Shown one piece after another: positions 34,773 to 48,425 of a stretch of DNA of 64,000 nt; the first letter of the stretch is position 1; the number at the start of each line of letters is the position of its first letter. The stretch comes from Epiperipatus broadwayi (taxonomy: Eukaryota > Onychophora > Udeonychophora > Euonychophora > Peripatidae): assembly GCA_028023455.1 (NCBI GenBank), contig JAQFVV010000021.1, forward strand, positions 5,918,853 to 5,982,852, written 5' to 3'. A program made the translations under genes and the position numbers. Under the pieces are notes generated by a model. That model searched no databases. It had not been told where the DNA came from and was given only the letters and a program-made list of their open reading frames with translations.

Positions 34773-37061
34773 GTTTTAGAATTTTTATTTCACATATCCT
34801 CCTCATAACCAGCTCAGCCAGTCTACCAATATAGTTGGTAAATAAGTAATTAGCTATAGTTAACAGAAAAATAAAGGTTGTAGATAATCTAAGTTGGTTA
34901 GAACAGGATTAAAGTAATAATTATAAACAATATAGAGTAATACAACACAACCCTTACTATTGGTAGAGAAAAGTATTTATTATTAGTGATATTTAGCCTA
35001 TCATTTTTAAGATAAGCCAATGCCGGGCAAAAAGATTACTCAGTTACTTTATCAACAAAGCAGTAAAGAAGAAAACGTAAACAGGGGGAATGAAAGACAT
35101 ATTTGGTCTCATGACAAGTAGCATTTTCCATCCTGCTCATATTTTGAAAAAGTAAGAATATAGAAATAAGTAGGCAAATTATATCAAACTGCCATATATA
35201 TATTATGTAGATATGCATGATAAAAATGAATTTACAAATAGCACTTGATAATCAACATTAATGAATCAAAAAATACTTCTCACAATGGCAACATAACACC
35301 AGTGTATAGTGGAGAGTATTAACAAAAATATCCTGAATCAAAGAATATAAAAAAGTAATACAATGAAACTGGAATTGCACATTTAGAATACTCCATTATA
35401 AATGACCACTAAATATCTATGTCCATTTTTTTAAAATCTGATGATAGTAAGTTCTTCGATCAGCTCTTTAAAATATATGGATCTGGCAAATTCATATTCT
35501 TCTGAGGACAATAGGAAATTGTTCAATTATTCTTGATTTATAATATGTTGATGATAAAAAAAACATTAAAGAAAGCTTGTTGAATGTTAAATTCAAATAT
35601 GGAAAGTGCAAAACTTTTTCTATCTTACCATATCATGCATTACTATGATGATTTAGCTACAACATTATTTCTCATGCTGACATGCTACCATATTGTAAAA
35701 TGAATGCTCTTGTAAAAAAGTTCCTGCATATCTTTTCAGGGCTAATATGTGCTTACATGAACATGGCATATCATAAAATAAGTTGTTTACGTAATATTTT
35801 GTTTTGGAAGAAGTCATTGTGAAAATGAAGATTAAGGTCTTAATCAGTGGAAGACAAAATTTATATCAAAAAAGTTTTAGCCATCCTGAAGTGTTGATCA
35901 TATAATTGTTTTATAAATTATAAAAATAAAGACTGATGTAAAATAAATAAGCAATTCAATGGCTTATTGCCTTGGAGTTCATAAAAAATTTGTGCCTTAA
36001 TTGGAACTGATCCGGAGTCTGATATTAAACATGCATAATATTGATATTACATTATTAATTGTATTCTTTTCTTTTTTTAAAATTTATTTGATACTATAAA
36101 TTATACTTATTATTTATCCCTCATCTTACTTTATTTTATTCTAATTTTTATGAGATATTAGACTAGAATAAGACATCAAATTCAGTTATTCCCCCCTTCT
36201 CCTGTTCATCTAACTATACGTAAAAATTTTTGTAGTTTTTGTTTTACATTCGCTATGAATTGCTACATATCCTTTTACCTGAACATTAAGTCCTAAGCTG
36301 TCTGGAAAATCGCCAACTATTTATGAAAACTCTCAAATACATCTGTATTCAAACTTCAGATTAGGAGCTTGAAGCACTTCCTAGTGGATTATATTATTTC
36401 TGACGTCAAATTTTCTTAAAGCGATTTTTTCTTCTTATCTTTTATCTAGTTTATAAATAAAATAGTGTATATATTTTAATTTAAAGTAAATAGTTAAATC
36501 TATTTTTTATTAATTAATTGGTTATAATTTGGTAGATAATTATTATTTTTCTTTATAACTTTAGGCAAATTTAAAAGATCATAGAGTTGGATTTAATTTA
36601 TTTGTATTTACGGATGGCAGATGGTTAATGGATATATGTAAAAAAAAAAACGAAAATAAAAATCCGTTACCATACTAGTAATTTAAAACATTTATTTCTT
36701 TTAATTTTTCATTTGCTAATTGAGTAGAAAGTTTTGTGTTATTTCTAACATATATTGCTGAGAAATTTCAAACTGTATAATGTTTAATAATTTTATATTA
36801 TTTATAGCTTAAAATATTATTTGCACGCATGCGCTACCAAATACACAATCCGTTAAAAAAATACATGGAAAAACACTATTATTTTTAATATTAATTTTAA
36901 TTAATAGCAGTAAAAATTTTAATTCTGAAAAATATGTGAAAAGCGATGAATCCATTTAAGAAGCAATATTTTAAAGCAATATTAGAAGGACATTAAAAAA
37001 ACAACAACGTAATAATGTAAAAGTCGCAATAGACAATTTAAAAACAATTTTATTACTCTCG
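34773..37061. other. AT-rich DNA with one family 2 repeat
   Basis: A partial minus-orientation family 2 unit lies at about 35950-36035 (CCTTGGAGTTCATAAAAAAT tail). No other feature is supported. Confidence 0.45.
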
Positions 37062-37110
37062 TTGTTTACCTACCTATTTATTTGCCTGCCTACTTGCTCA
37101 CTTCCCATCT

Positions 37111-38112
<1,002 letters not shown>

Positions 38113-38547
38113 AAGTAGAAAGATGAATTTAGATATTGAGGTGCAACACCAGATTCCAATAAACTATTGCTGTTGCTTTTGGATGTATATGAACATAGAA
38201 CAAACCTTAAATATCTCATCTCAAAGCAAAATCTTTCAAGCTGCCTCTCTCCTTCCACACATAGAGGAATAGAGAGAGAGAAAGCATGAACTACTAGGCT
38301 TTTCATTGCTAGAAGCTGAGAGTTTGAGTACTTTTCATCATTGCTTTATAGATATCCAATTATTATCCAATACAGCATGGATCAGCTAATAGTTGGCCAT
38401 CTAAAAAATTTTTTTTACTCTGATTGAAACTGAAATATTTAAATGTAGATATATACAAAGAAAACTGATGTCAATGTGTGATATTTTTATTACTAATGAA
38501 GAAGACTGCATAACTATTTTTTTCTTTTAAACTACATATAAATACTC
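38113..38547. other. Unassigned AT-rich DNA
   Basis: Nothing recognised on either strand. Confidence 0.4.
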
Positions 38548-38675
38548 ATTCTTGCATGATTTGATGCAGTGATAGATTCAGAAACTTATTAAAGTCCATG
38601 ATTATAGCCAAGGTCATCACTTGTGGTGCTTGAATTTATCATGAATTCCTGAGCAATAGCTATTTGTTTTGATTC
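38548..38675 (+). repeat. Family 2 SINE-like repeat
   Basis: Head TTGCATGATTTGATGCAGTG, tail ATCATGAATTCCTGAGCAAT. Confidence 0.6.
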
Positions 38676-39340
38676 TTGTCTAACTGACTACATTGAGCAA
38701 TAGCTTATTTCAATTTTTAGCAGACAATAAATAGATATAAATTTATTGATTATTGCCAAGATGCCTTAGCTGAGCTTATCAATTGCTAGAAAACATTTCT
38801 CAGATATTGTGGAAATGGAAACCATTTTACAGATATCATTTTTTCAAAGCATAGAGTTTATTGTTAATTATATGTTCATGGTGTATTTTAAGTAGCATAT
38901 GTTATATCAAAGCACCCTTCACTAGGTTTCCCAACTGTAAGGAGATGCAGTTTGAATGTTTGTCCATTTTTTTGCTTTATTCTCTAGTTATGAATAGCTA
39001 TATGCCCACTAACCAACCAATTTTGAATGATTATGTCAGTTGACTGTGATTTGATTACATAATAAATTTCCAAACTTGATGAAAAAAATTTCAGTTTTAC
39101 TTAAACTGAATTCAAACTCACATTGTAAGCATATCATAAGGCCTTCATAATACACCAATTATGAGCAAATATTTTTAACTTTTCATGAATAATGATATTG
39201 AACATACTCTGGTTATACACAAGATCCCAATCAAAGAACTTTGTTACATGAGAATGAATATTACCACATATGCGAATGTTTGAAACATATTGCTTGACAT
39301 TCGTTTTGTATTTGATTACAGGTTTTGCTGACAAGAAGAA

Positions 39341-39478
39341 TAAATAATCAAATAGTTTATTGTTCTAGAGTTTATATAAAGTTTGCACATCAGAAGTGAC
39401 AAAGTGGAGCCACAATTGATGAACCTTGAAGTTAAGCAGTCACCATTTTACCTCTGCATTAAACTATGCAGGGAATAG
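39341..39478 (-). repeat. Family 2 SINE-like repeat
   Basis: In minus orientation: head CCCTGCATAGTTTAATGCAG, a GGTTCATCAATTGTGG segment that may be a decayed B box, tail TATATAAACTCTAGAACAAT. It directly abuts the foldback at 39484. Confidence 0.65.
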
Positions 39479-39594
39479 TAAACAAACAGGCAAAACTCTC
39501 CATGTAGTAGTGCCACCTTGTGCTAACCAGAATAATCAATGGATCCAGAAGGCTTGTGCATAAAATCCCTATCTAGTGCCTACTCATCCAATAT

Positions 39595-39634
39595 CCCCAG
39601 ACTAGTTTCTGGCTTATGGCCTTCATCAGTGAGG
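39595..39634 (-). ncRNA. Hammerhead ribozyme, type I, left arm
   Basis: CCTCA (39634-39630), CTGATGA (39629-39623), stem II GGC/GCC with loop CATAA, GAAA (39609-39606), CTAGTC (39605-39600), TGGGG (39599-39595; one G-U pair in stem I). The A-A contact beside the core is the only departure. Confidence 0.8.
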
Positions 39635-39705
39635 AGCCTTGGATCTGAGAGCATTGCACCTAGATCTTAGGATCTAATGCAACCCTCCAGCTCAGATCCA
39701 AGGCT

Positions 39706-39745
39706 CCTCACTGATGAAGGCCACAAGCCAGAAACTAGTCTGGGG
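39706..39745 (+). ncRNA. Hammerhead ribozyme, type I, right arm
   Basis: CCTCA (39706-39710), CTGATGA (39711-39717), stem II GGC/GCC with loop CACAA, GAAA (39731-39734), CTAGTC to 39740, then TGGGG. Predicted cleavage follows 39740. Confidence 0.8.
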
Positions 39746-39915
39746 ATATTGGATGAGTAGGCACTAGATAGGGATTTTATGCACAAGCCTTCTGGCATCC
39801 ATTGATTACTCTGGTTAGCACAAGATGGCACTACTATATGGAGAGTTTTTGCCTGTTTACTAACAGTTATGTGCTAGCATGAGATGGTGATCATGTGATG
39901 TTTAGTGGAATAGAA

Positions 39916-40560
39916 AACAAATGACATATTTTTAAAGAATCCAATTATTAAAAATGTTAACTATGTTGTTTTCTGCTTAAATCATATTTTGTTGATGTGA
40001 AAGAATTTTTAAATAAACCATATCTAAAATGGATCATATAATAATAATTTCTGGTGCACACATGTTGAAAACAATAATCTGCTAGTAAGATTAAAATAAA
40101 TCCTTTTCACAGGATATCAAGTTATTTAAATATAAGATTGAATTATTAATTTAATCATGAAGTTTATTATCATTATTCATATGCATGCATTCAAATATAC
40201 TTTTTTATTACACAAAACATAAAAACTAAAAAATAATCATAGGGGCAGTTGCTGTGGAGGATATATGACATTGGAAATTCTAAGCTACAGATTGAGCACA
40301 AGATTTTGATGAAAGTGAGGAGGATTTTTCCTCTAGTTTGAAATTAGTTCAGAAACATTTAGATTTTGAGTTCATCAATCTCATCACAATGCAACTACAA
40401 ATGACTTTCTCTTTCATCTTCATACTTAATTCATTATACAAGTTATAATCTAGTATCTTTCACTCAAATAATTGTAGTGTGTTAAATTCATCGAAATTCA
40501 GGACTATATTATCACTTTCATGCATCAGAGGTACTTAAGTTGTTGTATCTTCTATCTCTC
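39916..40560. other. AT-rich DNA, no gene seen
   Basis: Nothing supported. Confidence 0.45.
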
Positions 40561-40735
<175 letters not shown>

Positions 40736-40805
40736 CATTTTACTACTGATAAATACTGTGCATATATATATAATAAAGATATATATGAGAGATGGTCATG
40801 TAGGG

Positions 40806-40845
40806 CCAACTGATGAGTGCTGGTTCAGCACAAAAGGCATCTTGG
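40806..40845 (+). ncRNA. Hammerhead-like motif (family B), G12 lost
   Basis: CCAA, CTGATGA (40810-40816), perfect five-pair stem II GTGCT/AGCAC, AAAA in place of GAAA (40832-40835), ATC cleavage triplet (40839-40841) and TTGG completing stem I. It is structurally complete but for one catalytic base. The rest of the family B element is not obvious here. Confidence 0.6.
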
Positions 40846-43800
40846 AGGTCATTTGTCTGTTATTGTATCTTTATTCACATGATTTGAAAAAAATGTGTGA
40901 TGGTGTGGGGGTTATTTAATACATTTATAAAAAAATCAAAATATTTAGTACAGAGAATAATACGGTTTACATTTTATGCATTACTTTCTAATAGTAATTT
41001 ATTTAATGCCACTAAATTACTTTTGTCTGTTGGAGACAGATTACTTATAAGCAAAACTTAATTGTAATTATTTATCTAGTTGTGTGTGAACGGTTATTTA
41101 CTGTGCATATCATGGTATGTGTTTAATGTTACATTGCAATGTAAATGTAATATACATGCATACAATGGTTTGTTTATATTTTCAAGGTTTGAAACAATAC
41201 TTCAAGATGCTTATATAAATAAAGTTTGTGATTGCTATTATTCTAGAGCACGTGTCAGATGTTTAAAACTGAGTGCTCCTGAACAAAGCTATGATTAGTC
41301 TTTTAGATGTCTAGGGTGAGATAATTATTTTATTTTACATTGAATAGGATTAATGATCTCAAAGCTTAAACTTGCAATAGTCTGTACTAAAATTCATATA
41401 TTGTTTATACATAATTGACTCTTTGGTGCAAAATAAAGGCACCAATTTAAGTATTCAGTTTGGGTGTTTTATGCTAATGTTTTATTTTATTGTTCAATTA
41501 AGCAACTAAAACTAATTCAGTTTCTTTTCTTTTAAAAAGTGAGTTTCTAAAACCAGATATCACTGATGGATAATTCATCAAATTGTCAGTAAAATAATAA
41601 ATTTGCGTTCATATTGGCAAATGTTTTGGTCAAGGATGAATGATATTTACCATTTTATGAAGTACTTTGCAAGCAAGTGTTTATAAATATTATATACTAT
41701 TATGTGATATTTTATTTCCCTCTATAGATAGAGTGATGTTTGTGAAAGATAAATCTTTTTAGATTAAAACTCTTATAAAACTTCTTGAATTTGAATGCCA
41801 CATAATCTCTCAAACAATTAATCATTTGATTAGTATTTAAATAATAAAATTTTACCAAAATCAACTTTCATTATGACAAACTTTTTTTTTTTGCTAAATT
41901 TAAGTAAATAAACAATTTTTTCTCACCCATAGAAATTGCAATTATCATGGTTATTGAATAATCCAAACCTTCAGAAAATTATGACAGAATTTCTATAATT
42001 TTGGAAATGAGATTACATATAATGTTAAATGTAATATATTAGAAGACAATAAAACTTCTAAATGCCCTTTATATCAAATTTAATTTTATATCTTGCTCAA
42101 TCATTGTTAACCACAGTACAGATAAAAATGGAACCAATTTTGCTTATGGCCAGAGTTATTTTTTAGGAAAGCAAATAAGAATAATGTTATTTGCAAGATT
42201 CAATACCAAATTCATGGAGATGTTTTTACAGGCTGAACCAAATTAGTTTTAAAAAAACATTCACAAACTAGAATCTTTAATCTATAATTTTAATATCTTT
42301 GTGAATTTTTAATTCATTAAATATATAATACTATAATAAGCGGACATATGAGATCACCAAACAAAATTAATAATCTCATATCATCATTAAATGCAAAACA
42401 AATGAAACTGGGACCAATTTTGCTTATAGTCTGAGTTATTCATTAGACAAACAAGAATAGATTATAACATTCATGAGATCTCACATCAAATTTATAAAGA
42501 TATTTTTACATTTCGATTCTTATTGACTCCAAGTAGTAACAATAAAGTAAAATTTCTAGATATTCATTTTAATATTCTTATTTACCATTGTAACTATGGT
42601 TTAAAAATATATGGATCAAAAGATCAGAAAATATGACATCCATTTTACATTGCTAAAAACTTGTCTTAAACCTGATTTAAATTATCACAACATTATGCTT
42701 GGGAGGTCATGTGATATTTGACAGACCAAAAAAAATGTGAGCATAATAAATCCACTCAATTGACTATTGTGAAATCTTTTTTTTTATTATTACTTTTTGT
42801 TGGGAATTGATTTTAAAAAAATTTTGGATTTAAGTTCTCAGCCACTGCACAGAAAAATTAAGGTTGATTGTAAATAAGAATTGGGGTATAAAAAGAGTTT
42901 TACAAAACTCAATGGAGTGACTTTTTTCTAATAATTATTAATTCAAAAGTCTTTGTAAGAGCATCAACTCAAGCTATAAACAGTAAATATTAAACAATTT
43001 TGTTTTTAATGGCACTAATTTTTATGGAATATATATTTTTTTGTTTGTGGGAAAAAAATAACATTGAAGTCTGGCACAATAAATAGTGAATATTTTTTTT
43101 AAAATTTTCTTATTAATTTTTACAATCTATGCTTATTAATTTTATACTGAAATGTTTCACATATATTTAGTGATAACAGAAAGTTAATTTGTAATAATAT
43201 AATTAGGGGAATGACAATAGTAAGATATTAGTTTAAAAGCTTTTAAATAGCTTATTTCAAAGCAAATCCTCTTCTCTTTTATTATAGTAAAAATAATGAA
43301 AAATAAAGCATCGCTATTGGGTTTGTATATTTTTGAGGAGTAGTTGAGTAAATATCGGTCCAGCTAAGAATATCTAGACATTAAATGGTTAACTGCATTG
43401 ACCTTTTTTGTCTAAAATAAAATAATTAATCCTGATTTGAATTATAAAAATTTACAAATTTAACCTTGTTTGAACCCCCATCAAAGAAATGGCAGGTAAT
43501 AGTTACCTTCAAAATATTTTGATGTAAAAAAAAAACCCACATATTAAAAATACAGAATTTGCTTTAGTCAATGATTATTATATTTTAACTCACAAATAGA
43601 AGGTACATACAATATTAAAAATCAATTAAATCAATTCACAAGATTCTTAATTTGAACTCCATGACATTGTAAGCTATCATCGCATATACATTATTTAGTC
43701 AATTCTCTAATCATAAAATTAATCTAGAAGTTTAAATCACCCTAATTATCTTAAAAGAAATGATAGTCAATTTTCTACTTAAATAACTAAGGAAATGCTT

Positions 43801-44162
43801 TTAAAACTTGAATATATTCATTGTCAAATAAAGCATGCATACATTATTAAAGTTTAAAAAGCAACACCACAAACAACTTTTAATGAGTGGGTACAGCTTT
43901 CCTTTACCTTATAATACCCGTTCATCAGGAGATCTTTAAAGTTGCATTAAAAAGTTTATTTTTATATGAATGCATTTAATTGATGGGAAATATACTTACA
44001 TTTAAATTCTAGCAACCATAATTACAATATTTAAATAGAAAGTCAGGTTATTATTTTTGGTGGGGAGATTAAGATGTTTAAGCCCTAATTTACCTGATGA
44101 TTAGAGATTTAAGAAATGTAGGAATGAGAGATTTTGCTCTGATACCTTTTCCACTAATCTGG
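40846..44162. other. Long AT-rich stretch with a direct duplication at about 42120-42530
   Basis: Two similar segments, starting near 42128 and 42407, share GGACCAATTTTGCTTAT-type sequence and follow each other at about 280 bp. At about 43890-43935 (minus) CTGATGA and a downstream GAAAGC recall the family D motif, but the stem between them is poor. No genes recognised. Confidence 0.4.
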
Positions 44163-44206
44163 ACCAACTGATGATTGCTGGTTTAGCATGAAATACGTAT
44201 ATTGGT
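44163..44206 (+). ncRNA. Hammerhead ribozyme (family B), best copy
   Basis: Stem I ACCAA (44163-44167), core CTGATGA (44168-44174), stem II TTGCT/AGCAT with loop GGTTT (44175-44189; the pair at the core is T-T), GAAA (44190-44193), self-complementary stem III giving the ATA triplet that ends at 44201, then TTGGT (44202-44206), perfectly paired with ACCAA. Predicted cleavage follows 44201. All invariant bases are present. Confidence 0.8.
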
Positions 44207-44635
44207 GATTATTTATCTTTTCGACATATGTGTGTTCGAGTGAATCAGTGTTATGAGATAGAGTGGAGAGTGGTGGGTTGTGTGAAACTCTGTGCTCATA
44301 TACCCTATATATTACATATATACACACAGGTATATAATAAGCCCGTGTTTCAATTATTACATAGTAGAGATGTCTGCCCATCCCTTATATATGTATTAAA
44401 TGGATTATGTTCTGTACATGAAGGATCAGATTGACCTTAGGTCAACACGGGTGTGACAATAATATCGGCCTCAAAGTGGCCTTTGAGCATTCCATCATCA
44501 GATTTTCAATTGGATGGATGGTTGAAGAGTTGGTGTGTGGAGTAGATTGAAGCCTGTCCATTAAAATATGAACATTGTCTATCTTAATATATATCTGAGC
44601 ACTTATAGCATATATGTGTGAAGATGGTAATCTGG

Positions 44636-44677
44636 ACCAACTGATAATTGATAGTTTGGCATGAAATACGTATAATG
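44636..44677 (+). ncRNA. Hammerhead motif (family B), decayed
   Basis: Same order as at 44163 (ACCAA, CTGATAA, GAAA, stem III, ATA), but G8 of the core is A, stem II is weak and stem I has one mismatch. Probably inactive. Confidence 0.55.
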
Positions 44678-44790
44678 GTGATTATTTATCTTTTCGACAT
44701 ATGTGTGATCGAGGGTATCAGTGTTATGAGATAGAGTGGAGAGTGGTGGGTCATGTGAAAGTCTGTGCTCATATACCCTATATACTAATT

Positions 44791-45285
44791 AATAGTTTAC
44801 AATGTTATGGAATTTAAGTCATAAACACTGTAAATTAGTTTGATTGGTTACATATTTGCTCTCCACCTTAATAGTTAATCATTACATAAAGTAATAATGT
44901 ATTTTATTTAAGTGAAGTATAATAATTTTTATATTTAATAAAACGGACATTGCTTGCAATTCAAAACTGAATCTAAGATGAGTATTGCAATAAGAATTAA
45001 AACTATAACCATCTAAACATAATTTACACTTTTCCCAAAAGTCATATTAGTAAATCTTGAACAAATTGTCTTTCTATTGATTAGATGGAGACATGAATTT
45101 GTTCTACCAAGAAGGAAGTGAAATAACCCAATAGAAACCAGTGACAGCATACAAAGGGTACTTAAATAGCATAGGAATGTATTAGTTAGAGAATACATTA
45201 GTCACACATTCAAAAAATGAATTATGAGAAAACAGCAAGTTTCTTATATGACCATTATAATAATAATTATTATTGTATGCCAATT
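44791..45285. other. AT-rich DNA, no gene seen
   Basis: Nothing supported. Confidence 0.4.
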
Positions 45286-45600
45286 ACTTGGGAGGTCACA
45301 TGACATTGAATAACCTTAGTGGTAGATTGCGATTTACAGCTAGAACCAATTTTTTTTTTATATTACTTAGCTGAAACTCTAACCAGGAACCTTTAGTTTT
45401 AAACATGCCACTTATCAGTAAGCTAAACTAATCAGCCCAGTATTATATGTGATTAAATTAAAATAAATAATCGAATGACTTTATTGTTGGTCGCTCATAG
45501 GAAGTCTGAGCATTGGAAGCACAAGAATTGGAATTGATTCAAAAACCTTAGATCAAGAGTTTAACAATCTATCCCTATTCTAAACCATGCAGAGCTCAAA
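45286..45600 (-). repeat. Two adjacent family 2 SINE-like units
   Basis: Minus orientation: a degraded unit at about 45286-45440 and a better one at 45458-45600 (head CTGCATGGTTTAGAATAGGG, tail CTATGAGCGACCAACAATAA). Confidence 0.55.
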
Positions 45601-47140
45601 TTTAATTGAAAGTATATTATAGCAAGGAGTTGTAATAGTTTTGTGAGTTATGATTATGGAATTACATGATGCCACATCATCACAGGAAATTTGAGGAAAT
45701 ACTTGTGAGGGCAGTTACATACTCCAGAGATTAAATTGGCCAACAATGCATTTCATTTTTTCATAGATGGCTTCTATAATATTTTATATAAGAATATGTT
45801 TGGCTGATTTTCTACTATCCTCTGAAATCACAATCTGTAACATTGAATAATCAGTTGACACCAGGGGATGTAGTGCTTCTGCACTAATGAATGGAAATTA
45901 GGATTCAAAGCTAGAACCTGCTCTTAAACACCTAGCAACTATTGTGTGTTTCTTCATAATATTCAAGTTAATATTTTGACATTAACAACCCCTTTAGAAT
46001 TGGAAATTTAGGTAAACTTGTTTATATTATTATATAGATTTGCACTAGATGAGTTTGTTATATTTTAGAGAGCCCGGTCTTATGATAATTGCAGGCTCTT
46101 TCTACTTTCTGGATAGGAAGATTTATACCAACAACAATATCACATTACTTTCTTATACGTTCCTGGATACTTTTTGAAAAAGTCATGTGATATTGTTGGT
46201 AATATATTTATTTGATAATATCAGCTAATACAATTCTGTAAACATGCTACCAGATGAAAGTTCTGTGAATATAATCATTAGATACAATCATGCTGAAACT
46301 GTCACAATATAATACAATTCTTTTTAATGTTAACTCTCTTGCTAGATTTTTATTTTTCAAGCTTAAACATTCTATGTATTCAAATGACTTGTAATTTGTT
46401 GCATAACCAAATAAATCATCTGTCTAAAAACATCAATATGGTAGCATTATTTGTCAGATCTATTAGATATCTTGCTGGATATGCTAAAACAATATTGAAT
46501 TTTCTGTTGCATTATCTTATTTATAATAAAGCATAAAATGTTCTCATTACTCCTTATATTTCAAATTTGATGATGCTTTATAGTAGACAAAAGTCATTGC
46601 AACATATCAGAAATTTGGACCTGAATGGCAATCATGACTCAAGGAATTGGTGGATTACATCTCAGTTACTGTGTGATGATTATAATTTTTCCAAACTAAT
46701 ATCTGCATGACTGCATAATATTTTTTATACTAACTATGCTTGTGTTTCTGAAACCATTCAAAAAATGTCATAATAGCTCACATCACATTGCACGTAGTAA
46801 TGCGCACTCATGTTCATTATAACTGACACCTCATATAAAAGTGAATTTTATGACTATTCAATGCCTCTCACTGATACAAATATTTTACAATTTTTTTTGC
46901 AATATAGGTCTAATATCATACCACCTCCCCAAGCTATTGACAATGATACACATCACATGATTGTAATTTACTTCATTATTCAAATAGTCTTATGCAAATC
47001 TACACCTTTTATGCAAATTTACACCTTTTATGCAAATGTACACCTTTTATCTCTCTGACATTGGCAGTAAGTTTTTTAGGGAATCATTAGTTCATGGATA
47101 TTAACTTCCTGGTGCCTTTCTCCATATAGCATAAATCACA
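45601..47140. other. AT-rich DNA with a small hairpin and a short tandem repeat
   Basis: ACCAACAACAATATCACAT (about 46129) is inverted at about 46182-46200 around a 35-bp centre. A 19-bp unit (ATGCAAATCTACACCTTTT) is repeated three times at about 46992-47050. No gene recognised; frames at 46327-46536 and 46810-47058 lack known domains. Confidence 0.45.
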
Positions 47141-47375
47141 GCCATATGGTTTAGTAAGGGGACATAGTAGATGACCTGAAAGCTAAAGGTTTATAGATTG
47201 TGGCTCAAATTATGTTCAGTGCTTGAACACTTTTTACCCTCTTGACGAATGGAACTACTCAATTATTTGCCCTGCATGGTTTAACGGCAGTGATAGAATA
47301 TCAGATTCGAATACTTAAAGCCATAGATTATGATTTGAATTTTATTTAAAGTCATATGTAACAAACCATTTAATT
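47141..47375 (+). repeat. Two family 2 SINE-like units in tandem
   Basis: CCATATGGTTTAGTAAGGGG (47141) and CCTGCATGGTTTAACGGCAG (about 47270) are two heads about 130 bp apart. Each is followed by an AGATTGTGGCTCAAATT- or AGATTATGATTTGAATT-type body. Confidence 0.6.
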
Positions 47376-48110
47376 ATTGTATTTATATAATGCATAGATT
47401 ATGCTGCTTACTTAAAGCATTGTTATCTGTTTCAGTTAATCCGAGATTGGTTACAACTTTTAAAATCTTTCAAATCCTACTTGTTGATTGGTGTACAACG
47501 CAACATTTCCTTATGAATGACACAATTTGTACGTGTAGCAATACAAGTAATCGCTGATATTTTGTTCAGATATTTATTTCAGATTTTTGTTCTGCTCTGA
47601 TTTTATTTATCATCCCCCCCCCCTTTTTTTTTTTTTTTGCTTAGATCAATCATAATCTTTTTGAAATATTTATTTTTAAACAGATCTATTTTTAATGTAA
47701 ATGCCATTCATACTTACATATATATATGTTAGTATTTAATAAAATATCCCACTGTTTGTTATCTAATATCCTAAAGGAATAATTAATTTTATAAATCTAA
47801 CAAATGTAATGTAATTTGTCTCTAGGCCAAAAACAAAATACAACAACAATAAATAACATCTTGTGAATATTAATTTAATTTGCGCTCTTATTTGAAATAA
47901 TTTTGATTATATTAGCACTGTTTTATGCCTTGCCAAACTATAATTACTTTTTCCTGATTTTTTAAAAATTTAGTCATGCATATTTATAGACATATCTAAA
48001 GAATCTTAAATCTATTTTCACACACATACACATTTGCATGCATGCATATTCATGCAAGTATATGATTAAATACCGAAATTCAAGAAATAGTTTAATCGGT
48101 ATTATTTTAG
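47376..48110. other. AT-rich DNA, no gene seen
   Basis: A 10-nt C run followed by a T run lies at 47614-47638. Confidence 0.4.
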
Positions 48111-48425
48111 ACAGTTACATTTATTATACGTATTTTGGTGATTATTTAGCTTTTCAACAGGTGTGTGATCAGGTGGGTCAGCAATATGAGATGGCACTGA
48201 GAGTGGTGGGTTTCACACGACCCACTACTCTCAGTGCCATCTTATATTGCTGACCCACCTGATCACACACCTGTAGAAAAGGTAAATAATCACCAATATT
48301 CGTAGTTCATGCTAAACCAGTATTGGTGATTATTTATCTTTTCAACAGGTGTGTGATCATGTGGGTCAGCAATATGAGATGGCACTGAGAGTGGTGGGTC
48401 GTGTGAAAATCTGATTTTGAACCCC
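48111..48425. mobile_element. Three-armed foldback of family B sequence (+, -, +)
   Basis: The same ~90-bp segment (AGGTGTGTGATCAGGTGGGT, then GAGATGGCACTGAGAGTGG) occurs at about 48126-48214 (+), 48215-48300 (-) and 48312-48405 (+). The first two arms form an almost perfect hairpin. Around 48285-48330 the minus strand keeps the outer hammerhead sequence but lacks CTGATGA. The three-arm layout suggests a foldback plus part of a further copy. Confidence 0.75.

Larger units (their letters stand above)
39484..39915. mobile_element. Family H foldback with two outward hammerheads plus tail
   Basis: Best preserved family H copy. Inverted ends are AAACAGGCAAAACTCTCCAT and the inverse ending GCCTGTTT at 39858. 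Each arm is about 180 bp. The hammerheads at 39595-39634 (minus) and 39706-39745 (plus) face outward. A tail of about 55 bp (AACAGTTATGTGCTAGCATG, then ATCATGTGATG) follows only the right end, as in the copy at 52977. Confidence 0.85.
44163..44790 (+). mobile_element. Direct pair of family B units (retrozyme-like arrangement)
   Basis: About 145 bp beginning with the hammerhead at 44163 recur, in the same orientation, from 44636 (GATTATTTATCTTTTCGACA then TATGTGTG, and GAGATAGAGTGGAGAGTGGT, in both). The hammerheads are 473 nt apart. Two same-strand hammerheads flanking one unit is the arrangement of retrozymes, which make circular RNAs. At about 44466-44501 (minus) lies another CTGATGA plus strong hairpin, CTCAAAG/CTTTGAG, with GATA in place of GAAA. 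Confidence 0.55.

Noticed and set aside
44228-44434. 68-codon frame across the family B unit, with a minus-strand frame overlapping it
   Set aside because: It lies within a non-coding repeat and the second copy at 44636 does not keep the frame.
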